DNA of 64,000 nucleotides from Paraliobacillus quinghaiensis (GTDB lineage Bacteria; Bacillota; Bacilli; Bacillales; Amphibacillaceae), in assembly GCF_003426025.1 (NCBI RefSeq), contig NZ_QJSH01000008.1, positions 1 through 64,000 of the forward strand. The letters are read 5' to 3'. Shown here piece after piece: positions 36,097 to 44,766 of the stretch; position 1 is the first letter of the stretch, and each line of letters begins with the position of its first letter. A model generated the notes under the pieces. The model was given only the letters and a program-made list of their open reading frames with translations. It did no database searches and had not been told where the DNA came from. The position numbers and the translations under genes are program-made.

Positions 36097-36734
36097 TAAC
36101 CATTCTTTATTTGTTCTGCTACTAAAATTCTTGTTCCGTCAACTTGCTTCACTACAATCGGTTCGCCTTTCATTATCCATTGTCCATTCGAAACTGCACT
36201 ATAATCTATATTCTCAATACGTACTGTTCCAACTGGGCGCATATCAGTCAGTGTAACACCATCTTTACCAACTAAATCTGTATAGGTATGATTCATCGAA
36301 CTGTACCCTTTATCTGTGGTAAGTTTATCAAGCAAAGCTAATTTATTCCACATTTTTCTTCCTTTAAAGACCTTCAAAAAGAAAAATGAGCTACTACCTC
36401 CAATAAAGACACCTATTATAGCATATAAACCTGCTGACCAATTTGGTGAACTTAACCCAACAGACACAATCATTAGAACAACACCAATTGTTGCAAATGT
36501 GCCATCATTAATTAATTTTCCATCAAGAATAATTAATAACAGTCCAATTGAATAGATAATGATCATGACAAAAAACATTCCAGGGTCTAGAAATGTTAAA
36601 AAATATACTGTTATAAAACCAAATCCTAATATTGCGAAGATACCTCGCATATTAATTAGTAATTCACCTATTAAAAATAAGGTACCAAAACCTACCATTA
36701 TAAAACTCATCCAGTCATTCGATATTAAAGACAT
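36096..36734 (-). CDS. NfeD-like membrane protein (orphan)
   Basis: This 212-residue protein has four or five membrane helices (about 10-125) and a C-terminal OB-fold NfeD domain (DLVGKDGVTLTDMRPVGTVR, then IENIDYSA...). It lacks the ClpP-like protease domain of the longer NfeD at 61784 and has no flotillin partner beside it. It is divergent from the yqfZ-like gene. Its role is probably membrane organisation, by analogy with other NfeD proteins. Confidence 0.8.
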   Translation of the reverse strand: MSLISNDWMSFIMVGFGTLFLIGELLINMRGIFAILGFGFITVYFLTFLDPGMFFVMIIIYSIGLLLIILDGKLINDGTFATIGVVLMIVSVGLSSPNWSAGLYAIIGVFIGGSSSFFFLKVFKGRKMWNKLALLDKLTTDKGYSSMNHTYTDLVGKDGVTLTDMRPVGTVRIENIDYSAVSNGQWIMKGEPIVVKQVDGTRILVAEQIKNG

Positions 36735-36839
36735 TTGATTTCACTTCCTCTCACTTTATAATTTACTATACGAACTAAAGAAGTATTTTGTTTCAAAAAT
36801 TATCTATATCACCATATTACATAGAAAGAAGTGAGGTTT

Positions 36840-37187
36840 ATGCTACCATCTAAGAAAATAATACTTATTATTGTTATTTCATTGATCTTTTTCAGTGTTG
36901 TTAAGGATCTTAAGGATGGTTCTCCAATCCATCATACCACAGAAAAACAAGTTGTAACGAGTAAGTTCACAGACAGTAAAAATGACCCGGATGGCCCAGT
37001 CTCTTTTCAAGTGATCTCATATAAAGTTAGTGCAAGCGAGACATTCATATCGATTATTGACCAAATAAATAATCAACAGCAAACAATAGATATTGAGCAA
37101 GCAATGGTTGATTTTAAGGCATTGAATCCAAAAGTTGATATTCTCGACTTACAGCCCGAAACCACTTACCTGTTTCCTATGTATTAA
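36840..37187 (+). CDS. yqfZ: YqfZ-like membrane-anchored protein
   Basis: This 115-residue protein has an N-terminal signal anchor (residues 5-22) and a C-terminal LysM-like region (YKVSASETFISIIDQINNQQ, ending YLFPMY). Size and position near sodA and the yqfX-like gene fit YqfZ. I use ATG 36840 after AAGTGAGG; GTG 36831 is the alternative. In B. subtilis ispG lies between yqfX and yqfZ; here the two are separated only by a terminator. Confidence 0.65.
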   Translation: MLPSKKIILIIVISLIFFSVVKDLKDGSPIHHTTEKQVVTSKFTDSKNDPDGPVSFQVISYKVSASETFISIIDQINNQQQTIDIEQAMVDFKALNPKVDILDLQPETTYLFPMY

Positions 37188-37224
37188 TAGTTGATTGATA
37201 ATTAAATTGTCGTAAATATATAAA

Positions 37225-37257
37225 AGAGCTGAGAAAGTAATTTCTCAGCTCTTTTTA
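37225..37257. terminator. Bidirectional terminator
   Basis: AGAGCTGAGAAA pairs with TTTCTCAGCTCT around GTAA. An A run lies to the left and a T run to the right. It serves the yqfZ-like gene (+) and the yqfX-like gene (-). Confidence 0.92.
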
Positions 37258-37707
37258 TTACACCATTGGAACAATAAATAAAGTAATGATCATCGAAATA
37301 GCACCAGCGATTATTGCTGTGTTACCGAGCGTATTAGCTCCTCGACTCTTAGCAACAAATCCAAGTACAATCCCTGCCCCGCTTAAGATAACAGGCATCA
37401 TGAAAAATGAAACAATCGACAGTACTACTGCAAACCACCCGAATCCACTCTTTACATCCACTTCCGCAGTATCAGATTCATTTACATCTGCTTGACTAAA
37501 TTCATTAGCAGTCAGTTCTTGTGCAAATTCAACTTCATCATCTTCTTCTGCAGTTGGATAATTTGTATATCCAGCGATAATTGGAGGATTTCTTTGGGCC
37601 CCTTGTTGTCCAAAACCAACTTGGTCTGCATCTAGATCGGCTTCACCATCAAATTTTGGTGCATCTTCTATCTGTTCATTTTCATCAAACGATTGCATTT
37701 CGTCCAT
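37258..37707 (-). CDS. yqfX: YqfX-like acidic membrane protein
   Basis: This 149-residue protein has a highly acidic N-terminal half (about 1-85) and two C-terminal helices (about 88-115 and 124-147). The turn GFVAKSRGANTLGNTA between them is the DUF4190-type signature seen in YqfX. GAGGG precedes ATG 37707. The function is unknown. Confidence 0.65.
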   Translation of the reverse strand: MDEMQSFDENEQIEDAPKFDGEADLDADQVGFGQQGAQRNPPIIAGYTNYPTAEEDDEVEFAQELTANEFSQADVNESDTAEVDVKSGFGWFAVVLSIVSFFMMPVILSGAGIVLGFVAKSRGANTLGNTAIIAGAISMIITLFIVPMV

Positions 37708-37790
37708 ATCATGACCCTCTCTTTCATTTCTTGAGGTGCCTTTTTAGTCTATGGACTTTCTTATGCTTCATTACCTGTAAATATTTCTAA

Positions 37791-38489
37791 TCAATTAGCA
37801 TAAGCAACAGTTCTATGCTCTTTTGCTCTGTTTTGAATTAACATAGCATATTGACTTTCTGCAGTTCCATTAGATTTTTTATAAGCTTCCATACCTGACA
37901 TTCCGCGATGGTAAGCAGTAAGTGCTTCATCCCAATTATTATATTGATTGTGTAAAAAGTCTAAATAGACCACAGATAGCTGGATCGAATAATAAGGGTC
38001 AAAAAGTAATTCTTCATCATATGGCAAGTCAGCCATATCAGCAATCCAAGGTGCTGTATTTTTCATAAACTGTGACATACCATAAGCATGCCCGTATTTT
38101 GTTTTTGGCCCGACTAAGTTTGGATCAAATGTATTACCTGTTTCAACCTTCAATAGTTCGTATACAAGATAGGGATCAATCTCATATTTTTTCGCTTCAT
38201 TGGCTAAATATATCCCCCAAGATTTCTTGAACGCCCCATCACTATCTGACAAGAAATTTTCGGCTTTACTTTCTAGATCTGAAAAAGTATGATAATTTAC
38301 TGATTCTTCCTCATTTGATTGATTACCTTTATATGCTGCTGTTGCTTGTAACTTCTTATTCTCTTGCTGCAATTCTTGTTTCTCTTGGTTCAATATGTCG
38401 ATTTTTGTTTGATAATCTTTAAATGATATTATAAAAATAATAGCTACTAATGAAATTAATCCACAATATATGCCTATAGTTTTTTTCAC
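37791..38489 (-). CDS. Membrane-anchored lytic transglycosylase (SLT family)
   Basis: This 232-residue protein has an N-terminal signal anchor (residues 4-22) and a coiled coil (26-55). Its Slt-type lysozyme domain has catalytic Glu in ELLKVETGN (about residue 117), then YGHAYGMSQFM and AYHRGMSG. It would cleave peptidoglycan between MurNAc and GlcNAc. It begins with GTG; the ribosome site is a little distant (GGGAG, 11 bases). Confidence 0.85.
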   Translation of the reverse strand: MKKTIGIYCGLISLVAIIFIISFKDYQTKIDILNQEKQELQQENKKLQATAAYKGNQSNEEESVNYHTFSDLESKAENFLSDSDGAFKKSWGIYLANEAKKYEIDPYLVYELLKVETGNTFDPNLVGPKTKYGHAYGMSQFMKNTAPWIADMADLPYDEELLFDPYYSIQLSVVYLDFLHNQYNNWDEALTAYHRGMSGMEAYKKSNGTAESQYAMLIQNRAKEHRTVAYAN

Positions 38490-38659
38490 TATTACATGTA
38501 CTCCCTTCCTGTTTTTCCATTATTTTATCCTACAGCTTGTTATCCTAACGTAATAACTATTATTTTGCAACTAATAAAGCTTTTAATTGGAACAAATTTG
38601 ATTGGCTCTGCATATATTATTGTAATGAACTTATATTTCAAAAAATCGAGGTGGCAATT

Positions 38660-38944
38660 ATGCAACCATTTGTTCAGCAAATGATTGAAAAAAAAATTAA
38701 AAACCTTTCCAGCTCAGAATTACTTAATTATGCTCAACAATATCAAATAAACCTAACACGCACACAGGCTAATGAAATTGTAACTTTTCTGCGATCTACT
38801 GATTTAAACCCATTAGAGCAAGCTGACCGTGTTAAATTACTAAAAAAATTAGCACAAATCACAGATCTTAAAACAGCACAACAAGCGCAACAGTTATTTA
38901 ACCAAATCATAAAACAATATGGAGTGGAGTCATGGTTTAACTAA
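38660..38944 (+). CDS. yqfT: DUF2624 family protein (YqfT)
   Basis: This 94-residue helical protein MQPFVQQMIEKKIKNLSSSE continues with LLNYAQQYQINLTRTQANE and matches YqfT of B. subtilis in order of motifs and position beside nfo. GAGGTGG at 38648-38654 places the start at ATG 38660; the GTG inside that site is not the start. The function is unknown. It converges on nfo. Confidence 0.8.
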   Translation: MQPFVQQMIEKKIKNLSSSELLNYAQQYQINLTRTQANEIVTFLRSTDLNPLEQADRVKLLKKLAQITDLKTAQQAQQLFNQIIKQYGVESWFN

Positions 38945-38968
38945 CTTATTGAACTTCTCTAGATAAGC

Positions 38969-39004
38969 AAAAAAGCACTCATCTCATGATGAATGCTTTT
39001 TTGT
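38969..39004. terminator. Bidirectional terminator
   Basis: AAAAAAGCACTCATC and GATGAATGCTTTTTT form a near-perfect stem with one mismatch between yqfT (+) and nfo (-). Confidence 0.88.
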
Positions 39005-39009
39005 TATTG

Positions 39010-39894
39010 CTACATAATTTTTTCTTTTAAATCTGATTGAAACTTAGATTTTTTTAACATTTCAATTTCAAATTTATATGGTGGCTTTTTATTTTTCTTA
39101 TCTTCACCTACATATGGCGTTTCTAAGATTTTTGGTAAATGACTTAATTGTGGATGGTGCACGATGTAACGAAGAGCATCATATCCAATGTGACCAAATC
39201 CAATATTTTCATGTCGATCTTTATGTGCTTCAATTGGATTTTTACTATCATTAACATGAATGACTTTCAAGCGGTCTAATCCAATAATTCGATCAAATTT
39301 GTCTAAAACACCATCAAAGTCATTTACTATATCATAGCCTGCATCATGAACATGACAAGTATCTAAACAGACAGATAGTTTATCATTTCGCTCGACACCC
39401 TCAATAATTTGTGCAAGTTCTTCAAAGGTTCTCCCTACTTCCGAACCTTTCCCAGCCATCGTTTCTAGAGCAATCTGAACATCCTGTTCCTTAAGTAATA
39501 CTTCATTCAAACCCTCAATAATTTTAGCAATTCCTTTATCTGCACCTTGTCCCACATGGGCGCCAGGATGTAGTACAATTTGTTTCGCCCCAATAGCTTG
39601 CGTACGTTCGATCTCACTTTGCATAAAGGTAACACCCAATTCAAATGTTTCCTTCTTTGTAGTATTACCCAGGTTAATGATGTAGGGTGCATGAACAACA
39701 ATATCATCAATACCATTATTTTTCATATGTTCGCGACCCGCTTCAATATTTAATTCTTCTATTGGTCGCCTTCTTGTATTTTGGGGTGCACCTGTATATA
39801 TCATAAACGTAGTAGCACCATAAGAAAATGCTTCTTCACTTGAGCCTAACAGCATTTTTTTTCCGCTCATTGATACGTGTGAGCCTATCTTCAA
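39010..39894 (-). CDS. nfo: Endonuclease IV
   Basis: This 294-residue AP endonuclease of base excision repair has metal ligands in IVLHPGAH and [28 protein letters not shown] and [12 protein letters not shown], and the ILETPY end motif. TTG 39894 has GAGGTG six bases upstream and gives the family start [13 protein letters not shown], so it is preferred over GTG 39903. It is transcribed in the same direction as cshB with a 73-base gap. Confidence 0.93.
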   Translation of the reverse strand: MKIGSHVSMSGKKMLLGSSEEAFSYGATTFMIYTGAPQNTRRRPIEELNIEAGREHMKNNGIDDIVVHAPYIINLGNTTKKETFELGVTFMQSEIERTQAIGAKQIVLHPGAHVGQGADKGIAKIIEGLNEVLLKEQDVQIALETMAGKGSEVGRTFEELAQIIEGVERNDKLSVCLDTCHVHDAGYDIVNDFDGVLDKFDRIIGLDRLKVIHVNDSKNPIEAHKDRHENIGFGHIGYDALRYIVHHPQLSHLPKILETPYVGEDKKNKKPPYKFEIEMLKKSKFQSDLKEKIM

Positions 39895-39967
39895 ATTCAA
39901 CACCTCTTTTTTCTATAGCTTGTCTAATTTTAACATACAAATATTTACCCACACATACATTTTGCTT

Positions 39968-41284
39968 CTATTTAGAACGCTTATTTTGTTTATGGCTGAT
40001 TCTCTTCTTCAATTTCTCTTGTTCGTATTTCATTTTCTTTTTATATCCTGGCTTTACTTTTTTTGTTTTACGAACACGATTCCAAGCCTCTTGATCCGCT
40101 GTATTACCCGTCTGTTTTCGCTGTGAACGCTCGTTCCAACCCTTTATTTCTTTCCATTCACCCTTCACGATGTCAAACGTAGTAAAGGTTAGACCGCGCT
40201 TTGCTAACTTTTGGATAAACGGAATATCACTTTCTGCGTAGAAGTTAATTGCCGTTCCTTCCATACCCGCACGAGCTGTTCGCCCTACCCGGTGTATATA
40301 AAATTCCTCTTCTTTTGGCATTTGGGCATTGATTACATGACTAATACCTTTGATGTCTATTCCTCTAGCTGCTAAATCTGTTGCCACAATATATTGATAA
40401 CGTAAAGATTGAATTTCTTTTAAAACACGTTTTCTTTCACGAGCTTGCAGTCCTCCATGTATCAGACCAGCTTGAATACCTTTTTCCTGCAGTTCTTTAT
40501 GAAGCTGATTTGCGGATTCTTTACCATTAGTAAAAATTATAGCTAAATAAGGGTTGATTACCTGTGATAAACGATAGATTAATTCTGCTGGTTCACGATG
40601 CCTTAGCGGAACTAATCGATGCTCAATTGTTTCTGGTGCAAAATGATCTTTTATGTGAAAGTGGGAAGGTTTTTGCAAGTATTTTGTTAAAAAAGGTTGT
40701 AACCTTTCTGGAATAGTTGCAGAAAACACTAAGAGTTGAATGGATTCTGGAGCACGGACCAGCATTTTATCAATTTCAGTAATTAAACCTAAATCTAACA
40801 TTAAATCTGCTTCATCGATTACAAAACCTTGTGCAGTATAAATATCCAGTGCACCTTCTTGAATTAAATCCAGGACCCTTCCTGGTGTACCAACAACAAT
40901 TTGTGGTTGAACTTTTAACTTTTCAATCGCTCTTTTTTTATCAGTTCCACCGATAAATAATTTCGCATTAACTTTATCTTCTTGATTAGAGAACTCAAGA
41001 ATTTTTTTTACTTCATTATAAATCTGGGTTGCTAGTTCCCTTGTTGGTGATGTAATTACAATTTGAACTTCTTGTTTTGTTACATCTAATCGGCTACATA
41101 ATGGCAGTAAAAATGCGTGAGTTTTACCTGAGCCAGTATGCGATTGTCCAATGACACTTTCACCTCGTAGCACGGCAGGAATAACTTTCTGTTGGATCGG
41201 TGTAGGTTCGTTAAATTTTAATTGGTCAATAACTTCCTGAATCCATGGCTGTAAGTTATATTGTTTAAATTGATGATTCTTCAT
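39968..41284 (-). CDS. cshB: DEAD-box RNA helicase CshB
   Basis: This 438-residue cold-shock type RNA helicase has Q motif PTPIQQKVIP, motif I SHTGSGKTHAFLLP, PTRELA, GTPGRVLDL, DEAD (IDEADLMLD), SAT, and VATDLAARGIDIKG with HRVGRTARAG. The C-terminal tail is strongly basic (about 390-438). Synteny with nfo matches B. subtilis cshB (yqfR). Known role: remodelling of structured RNA and ribosome assembly in the cold. Confidence 0.92.
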   Translation of the reverse strand: MKNHQFKQYNLQPWIQEVIDQLKFNEPTPIQQKVIPAVLRGESVIGQSHTGSGKTHAFLLPLCSRLDVTKQEVQIVITSPTRELATQIYNEVKKILEFSNQEDKVNAKLFIGGTDKKRAIEKLKVQPQIVVGTPGRVLDLIQEGALDIYTAQGFVIDEADLMLDLGLITEIDKMLVRAPESIQLLVFSATIPERLQPFLTKYLQKPSHFHIKDHFAPETIEHRLVPLRHREPAELIYRLSQVINPYLAIIFTNGKESANQLHKELQEKGIQAGLIHGGLQARERKRVLKEIQSLRYQYIVATDLAARGIDIKGISHVINAQMPKEEEFYIHRVGRTARAGMEGTAINFYAESDIPFIQKLAKRGLTFTTFDIVKGEWKEIKGWNERSQRKQTGNTADQEAWNRVRKTKKVKPGYKKKMKYEQEKLKKRISHKQNKRSK

Positions 41285-41445
41285 TATTTAACTCCTTGTT
41301 CTTCTATTTTGTACCCCCATTATAAAGGAGATATACTTAAAATGCACACACTCTCACCATTATATATCTTAGTTTAATAAAAACATATCTTTATTTTGAT
41401 ATTTACACTATTTATCGCTAAAATTTGCTTTTTGGGGAAATGTAT

Positions 41446-41526
41446 GGAGGTCATGTTATTGTTATGATGTGTAGACGCCCGGAAATTGCACAAAATGTTG
41501 TTATAGATCCAAACCTACCAAGACTA
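41446..41526 (+). pseudogene. ispH: Relic of ispH 5' end
   Basis: Plus-strand DNA can be read, with two frameshifts, as YCY(D)V-VDA, then IAQNVVIDPNLPR. The Bacillus IspH start reads GYCYGVVDAM.IA.NAALDPNLPRP (recalled). TATTGTTATGATGTG is missing one base before GTAGACGCC, and a second deletion precedes ATTGCACAAAAT. The rest of the gene is gone and a terminator follows within 10 bases. The locus beside the Nif3-like gene and cshB is where ispH sits in B. subtilis. IspH is the Fe-S enzyme that ends the MEP isoprenoid pathway. Confidence 0.6.
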
Positions 41527-41528
41527 TT

Positions 41529-41571
41529 AAAAGCAGATCAGTTCCAACAGATAAAACTGAACTGCTTTTTA
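41529..41571. terminator. Terminator next to ispH relic
   Basis: AAAGCAGATCAGTT and AACTGAACTGCTTT form a long stem with one mismatch. A T-rich right flank suggests it once served the plus-strand ispH; it may now serve the opposing nif3-like gene. Confidence 0.8.
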
Positions 41572-41620
41572 TTTTTGTTTACTGAAAGAGCAATAATGTT
41601 TTTTAAATAGAACTTAAATT

Positions 41621-42742
41621 CTAAAGAAATTGAAATGGCTCTGTGTTTTGTTCGGATATTATGAATGTAATATTTAAATCTTTTTCAGAAGCTTTCATTT
41701 CCATGTATAACTTCACATCTTCTATCATTACTTTTTCCACATGATGACCAGGGTCAACTATCGACAAGCCCATTGCATTTGCATCTTGGGAATCGTGAAA
41801 CGTCATATCACCTGTGACATATACATCTGCCCCCGCACGCTTTGCCTGTGCAATAAAACCTTCACCACTTCCTCCTAATATAGCTACCTTCTTCACCTTT
41901 TTTTCTAAGTCACCTACTACACGTAGATTAGGAACTGAAAATTTTTCTTTTACGAATTCACAAAACTGTTGTAATGACATCGTTTCACTTAACACACCAA
42001 TACGACCTACTCCAATTTTTTCACCATGATTTGCTAAAGGAATTAAATCAAAAGCAGGTTCTTCATACGGATGAACATGTTTTATCACTGAAAGGAGCTG
42101 ATTCAATTGATCCTCTTTTATAATTGTTTCAAGTTTAACCTCTTCAACAAATTCAACCTTTCCTTCTTGACCAATAAATGGATTGGAACCAGCTATTGGT
42201 TTAAATGCCCCCTTACCTTGTGTTTGAAAGGCACAATGACTATAATTACCAATATGCCCAGCACCATGCTCTGCCAGTGCCTCTCGTAATGAATCTACGT
42301 AGGCATTAGGTACATAGACAATTAACTTATATAAATTCACTTGTTTTGTCGGAATTAATACCTCTCTGTCTGACAGTTCCAAACGGTCTGCTAACATATC
42401 ATTGACGCCACCTTCGGTTATATCAAGATTAGTGTGGGCCGCATAAACAGTAATGTTATGTTGTAATAGCTTTGCCAAAATTCTACCTTTAGGTTGGTCG
42501 ATGTTAATCCGTTTTATGCTTTTAAATAACAAAGGGTGATGTGCAATTATTAAGTTAACTTCATTTTCAATCGCCTCATCCACAACGCTTTCTAATACAT
42601 CTAATGTTATCATTACTCTATTAACTTTTTTATTTAATGATCCCACCTGCAAACCAACATTATCCCAATCATAAGCATATTGTTTTGGTGCCCAATCTTC
42701 AAGAATACGCACGACGTCACTCACTAGTATCGTCTCTGGCAT
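41621..42742 (-). CDS. yqfO: Nif3-like dinuclear metal protein (YqfO)
   Basis: This 373-residue protein is the same length as B. subtilis YqfO. The N- and C-terminal Nif3 halves carry metal ligands (IAHHPLLFK, YAAHTNLD, DMTFHDSQDA, GHHVEKVM). A PII-like insert (about 125-230, with HPYEEPAFDLIPL) lies between them. ATG 42742 follows AGGAGG by nine bases and overlaps trmK by 26. The enzymatic activity is not established; it is often annotated as GTP cyclohydrolase I type 2. Confidence 0.88.
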   Translation of the reverse strand: MPETILVSDVVRILEDWAPKQYAYDWDNVGLQVGSLNKKVNRVMITLDVLESVVDEAIENEVNLIIAHHPLLFKSIKRINIDQPKGRILAKLLQHNITVYAAHTNLDITEGGVNDMLADRLELSDREVLIPTKQVNLYKLIVYVPNAYVDSLREALAEHGAGHIGNYSHCAFQTQGKGAFKPIAGSNPFIGQEGKVEFVEEVKLETIIKEDQLNQLLSVIKHVHPYEEPAFDLIPLANHGEKIGVGRIGVLSETMSLQQFCEFVKEKFSVPNLRVVGDLEKKVKKVAILGGSGEGFIAQAKRAGADVYVTGDMTFHDSQDANAMGLSIVDPGHHVEKVMIEDVKLYMEMKASEKDLNITFIISEQNTEPFQFL

Positions 42743-43439
42743 CTCGTAAAACCTCCTCAATCAATTTAACTTCTTGTTTAAAGTGTTCTAACTTTTCATA
42801 ATCAACGACTTTTGCTTTTTGCATTTGACCAATGATACGTATTCGATTGATTTTTTCAAGTTGCCACTTCTCGATAAAAGCTTCATTTTTCTCATGCAAT
42901 AAATACGGACCAAATAAGATATCCTTTTGTTCATCCAGAGAAACGTTTGTTTCATCCACGCTGTCTGCAACTAATATTTCATAAATATGCCCGTCTTCCT
43001 TTAAAATTTGTTCTGCCACTAATTCAAAATGATGCTGAACGAACCACTTTCGAACTAGGTGTGCATCAACATTAGGCTGAACAATAACTCGCTCTATATT
43101 TTTTAGTTTATCTTTTCCGTTATCTAAAATTGAACGGATTAATCCACCACCCATACCTGCAATAACAATTTGGCGAACGTCATAATTTGTTATTACTTCT
43201 AACCCATCACCCTTTACTACTTTAACTCGATTTTCTAAATTGAGTGCTTGAACATGTTTCTTAGCACTTTGAAATGGTCCTTCATTTATTTCCCCGGCAA
43301 TTGCAGTCGCAGTTGGATCAACAGAACAGATGTAACAAGGTAAATAAGCGTGATCACTACCTATATCAGCAAAATAGGCATTTTGAGGTAAGTACATTGC
43401 TACCGTTTTTAAACGTTCAGATAATACTTTATTATTCAT
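42717..43439 (-). CDS. trmK: tRNA (adenine-N1)-methyltransferase TrmK
   Basis: This 240-residue SAM-dependent enzyme methylates A22 of tRNA. The SAM motif I is ADIGSDHAYLP (residues 24-34), followed by GEINEGPFQSAKKHV and the catalytic-region IAGMGGGLIRSIL. A C-terminal coiled coil begins near residue 200. It is the first gene of trmK-yqfO. In B. subtilis cccA lies between sigA and this gene; here a repeat-rich gap and a hypothetical gene stand in its place. Confidence 0.93.
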   Translation of the reverse strand: MNNKVLSERLKTVAMYLPQNAYFADIGSDHAYLPCYICSVDPTATAIAGEINEGPFQSAKKHVQALNLENRVKVVKGDGLEVITNYDVRQIVIAGMGGGLIRSILDNGKDKLKNIERVIVQPNVDAHLVRKWFVQHHFELVAEQILKEDGHIYEILVADSVDETNVSLDEQKDILFGPYLLHEKNEAFIEKWQLEKINRIRIIGQMQKAKVVDYEKLEHFKQEVKLIEEVLRDARDDTSE

Positions 43440-43570
43440 AACACGAACTCCTTAACTAAATAGCATTATTTTCATATATCTAAAGTAATAAAACAAGGCT
43501 TTCTCATCAACATTTATGCTTGCAAATATTCGGACTTGATGTAAAAAGTGCAATAACTATAGTCGTGAAT

Positions 43571-43735
43571 TACTCACCCGCTCCATAAGTGAAATGGACT
43601 CGCTTTCCGTGGGCACGGCTTCAGCTCGTGGGTAATGAAAGGATTACAGGCTAAAACCGTCCTTGCCGGACAACGCCTGCATGACCCTTGTCGGGCCCCA
43701 GGAGTCTCGACCATTTCACTTACTTCGCTAGGTAG
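43571..43735 (-). repeat. Structured intergenic repeat, copy E (GC-rich variant)
   Basis: The outer arms TAAGTGAAATGG (43586-43597) and CCATTTCACTTA (43711-43722) are perfectly complementary. On the minus strand the interior includes gagctgaagccgtgcccacg and gaaagcgagt, the block shared with copies A to D. The middle is different: a GC-rich stretch of about 90 bases with its own partial dyads (cctggggcccgacaagg; gttgtccggcaaggac). It lies in the gap between trmK and the 44088 gene. Confidence 0.75.
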
Positions 43736-43840
43736 TGTGTGTTTTTTTTTATAGCTTTTAATGTATAGTTACTAAATCCCTTTGCAATTAAATATAATAA
43801 AGCACTTTAAACCTTCTTAATTTACGAGTTACACTAGCGC

Positions 43841-44055
43841 ATCAAATGAAATTGGTGACACTCCAGCAGGAACAGCGGATGTTTTTGATGGGGCGAGTAA
43901 TCGCAGTCCCACGGGCCGAAAATCCATTTTTAGAAGTGTTCTTCTTCTAAAAATTAGTTGAGGCCGTGCCTGCGGAAAGGGAACCAATTTTATTTGAGGA
44001 GCGATAATTTACGGTATTAATTGCTGACTTAGCAGATTAGATTCTTACTACAGAG
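43841..44055 (+). repeat. Structured intergenic repeat, copy D (fullest copy)
   Basis: The outer arms TCAAATGAAATTGGT (43842-43856) and ACCAATTTTATTTGA (43983-43997) pair with one G-T wobble. The core block gatggggcgagtaatcgcag is shared with copy B. The central hairpin is ATTTTTAGAAG-tgttctt-CTTCTAAAAAT (43926-43954), followed by ggccgtgcctgcggaaag and a tail ttcttactacagagtctact. With copy E it fills the 648-base gap; no gene is seen between them. Confidence 0.85.
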
Positions 44056-44087
44056 TCTACTTATTATGTGTCATAAACAACAATCTT

Positions 44088-44627
44088 TTAAAAAAAAGCG
44101 TAAAACAAAGAAACTAATAGTCCAATACTTCCTAATACAATTAAAACTTTATTTTTAAGATATAATCCTAAACTTACCCAAATTAAACATTGGATTCCTG
44201 CAACTATAATCGTCAGCAGAAGAACCCCAAACCAAGACTGAATAAAGTATAAAGATATAAAGAGAAATATACATAAAACAACAATAAAAGAATACGTAAT
44301 ATTTATGTTTGTTTTTTTTCTTAATACGATATAATAGCCAATCGCCATAAGTAACATAATCAGTGAAAATGTCAATTGCACAGAGCTGAAATCTATAAAA
44401 TATAACCCTAAAAATGTTGCAGGTAACAGGAAAAAATTTGATGATATAAGGAATACATTATATTTTGATATTTGATCAGACTGCTCGTCTGATTCCTCTA
44501 TAAAATTAGTTGTATCTCCTTGAGTATAAAGGGCTAATAAAAAATCACAATAATGGCTTGGCAATAATTTATTCTTCTTCCAATGTTGAATTTCTTTAAT
44601 AATAATATTTGTGCGGTTCTCTGTCAT
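44088..44627 (-). CDS. Polytopic membrane protein of unknown function
   Basis: This 179-residue protein has a soluble N-terminal part (MTENRTNIIIKEIQHWKKNK, then LLPSHYCDFLLALYTQG) and four or five membrane helices (about 60-178). ATG 44627 is chosen because GGAGTG lies eight bases upstream; the frame is open to 44669. I have a general memory of the LP..YCDFLLALY segment in Bacillaceae proteins near sigA but no function for it. It lies where cccA would be expected. Confidence 0.7.
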   Translation of the reverse strand: MTENRTNIIIKEIQHWKKNKLLPSHYCDFLLALYTQGDTTNFIEESDEQSDQISKYNVFLISSNFFLLPATFLGLYFIDFSSVQLTFSLIMLLMAIGYYIVLRKKTNINITYSFIVVLCIFLFISLYFIQSWFGVLLLTIIVAGIQCLIWVSLGLYLKNKVLIVLGSIGLLVSLFYAFF

Positions 44628-44766
44628 TAGCAGCACACTCCAATGCAATGAGTTTACAGATGCTGGCAATCATTTACAGAAATAAAAAGGCACAGCCAGT
44701 GAACTCCAACTGTTTAAATCGTAAATTGGGAGAGTATACCGACTGCGCATATTTTTCAAGATATAT

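Noticed and set aside
41425-41610. 61-codon plus-strand frame as a functional small gene
   Set aside because: It runs through a terminator hairpin and its middle matches IspH only with frameshifts; treated as a relic.
43501-44087. Insertion sequence between trmK and the 44088 gene
   Set aside because: No transposase frame and no target duplication; the inverted arms belong to the short structured repeats.
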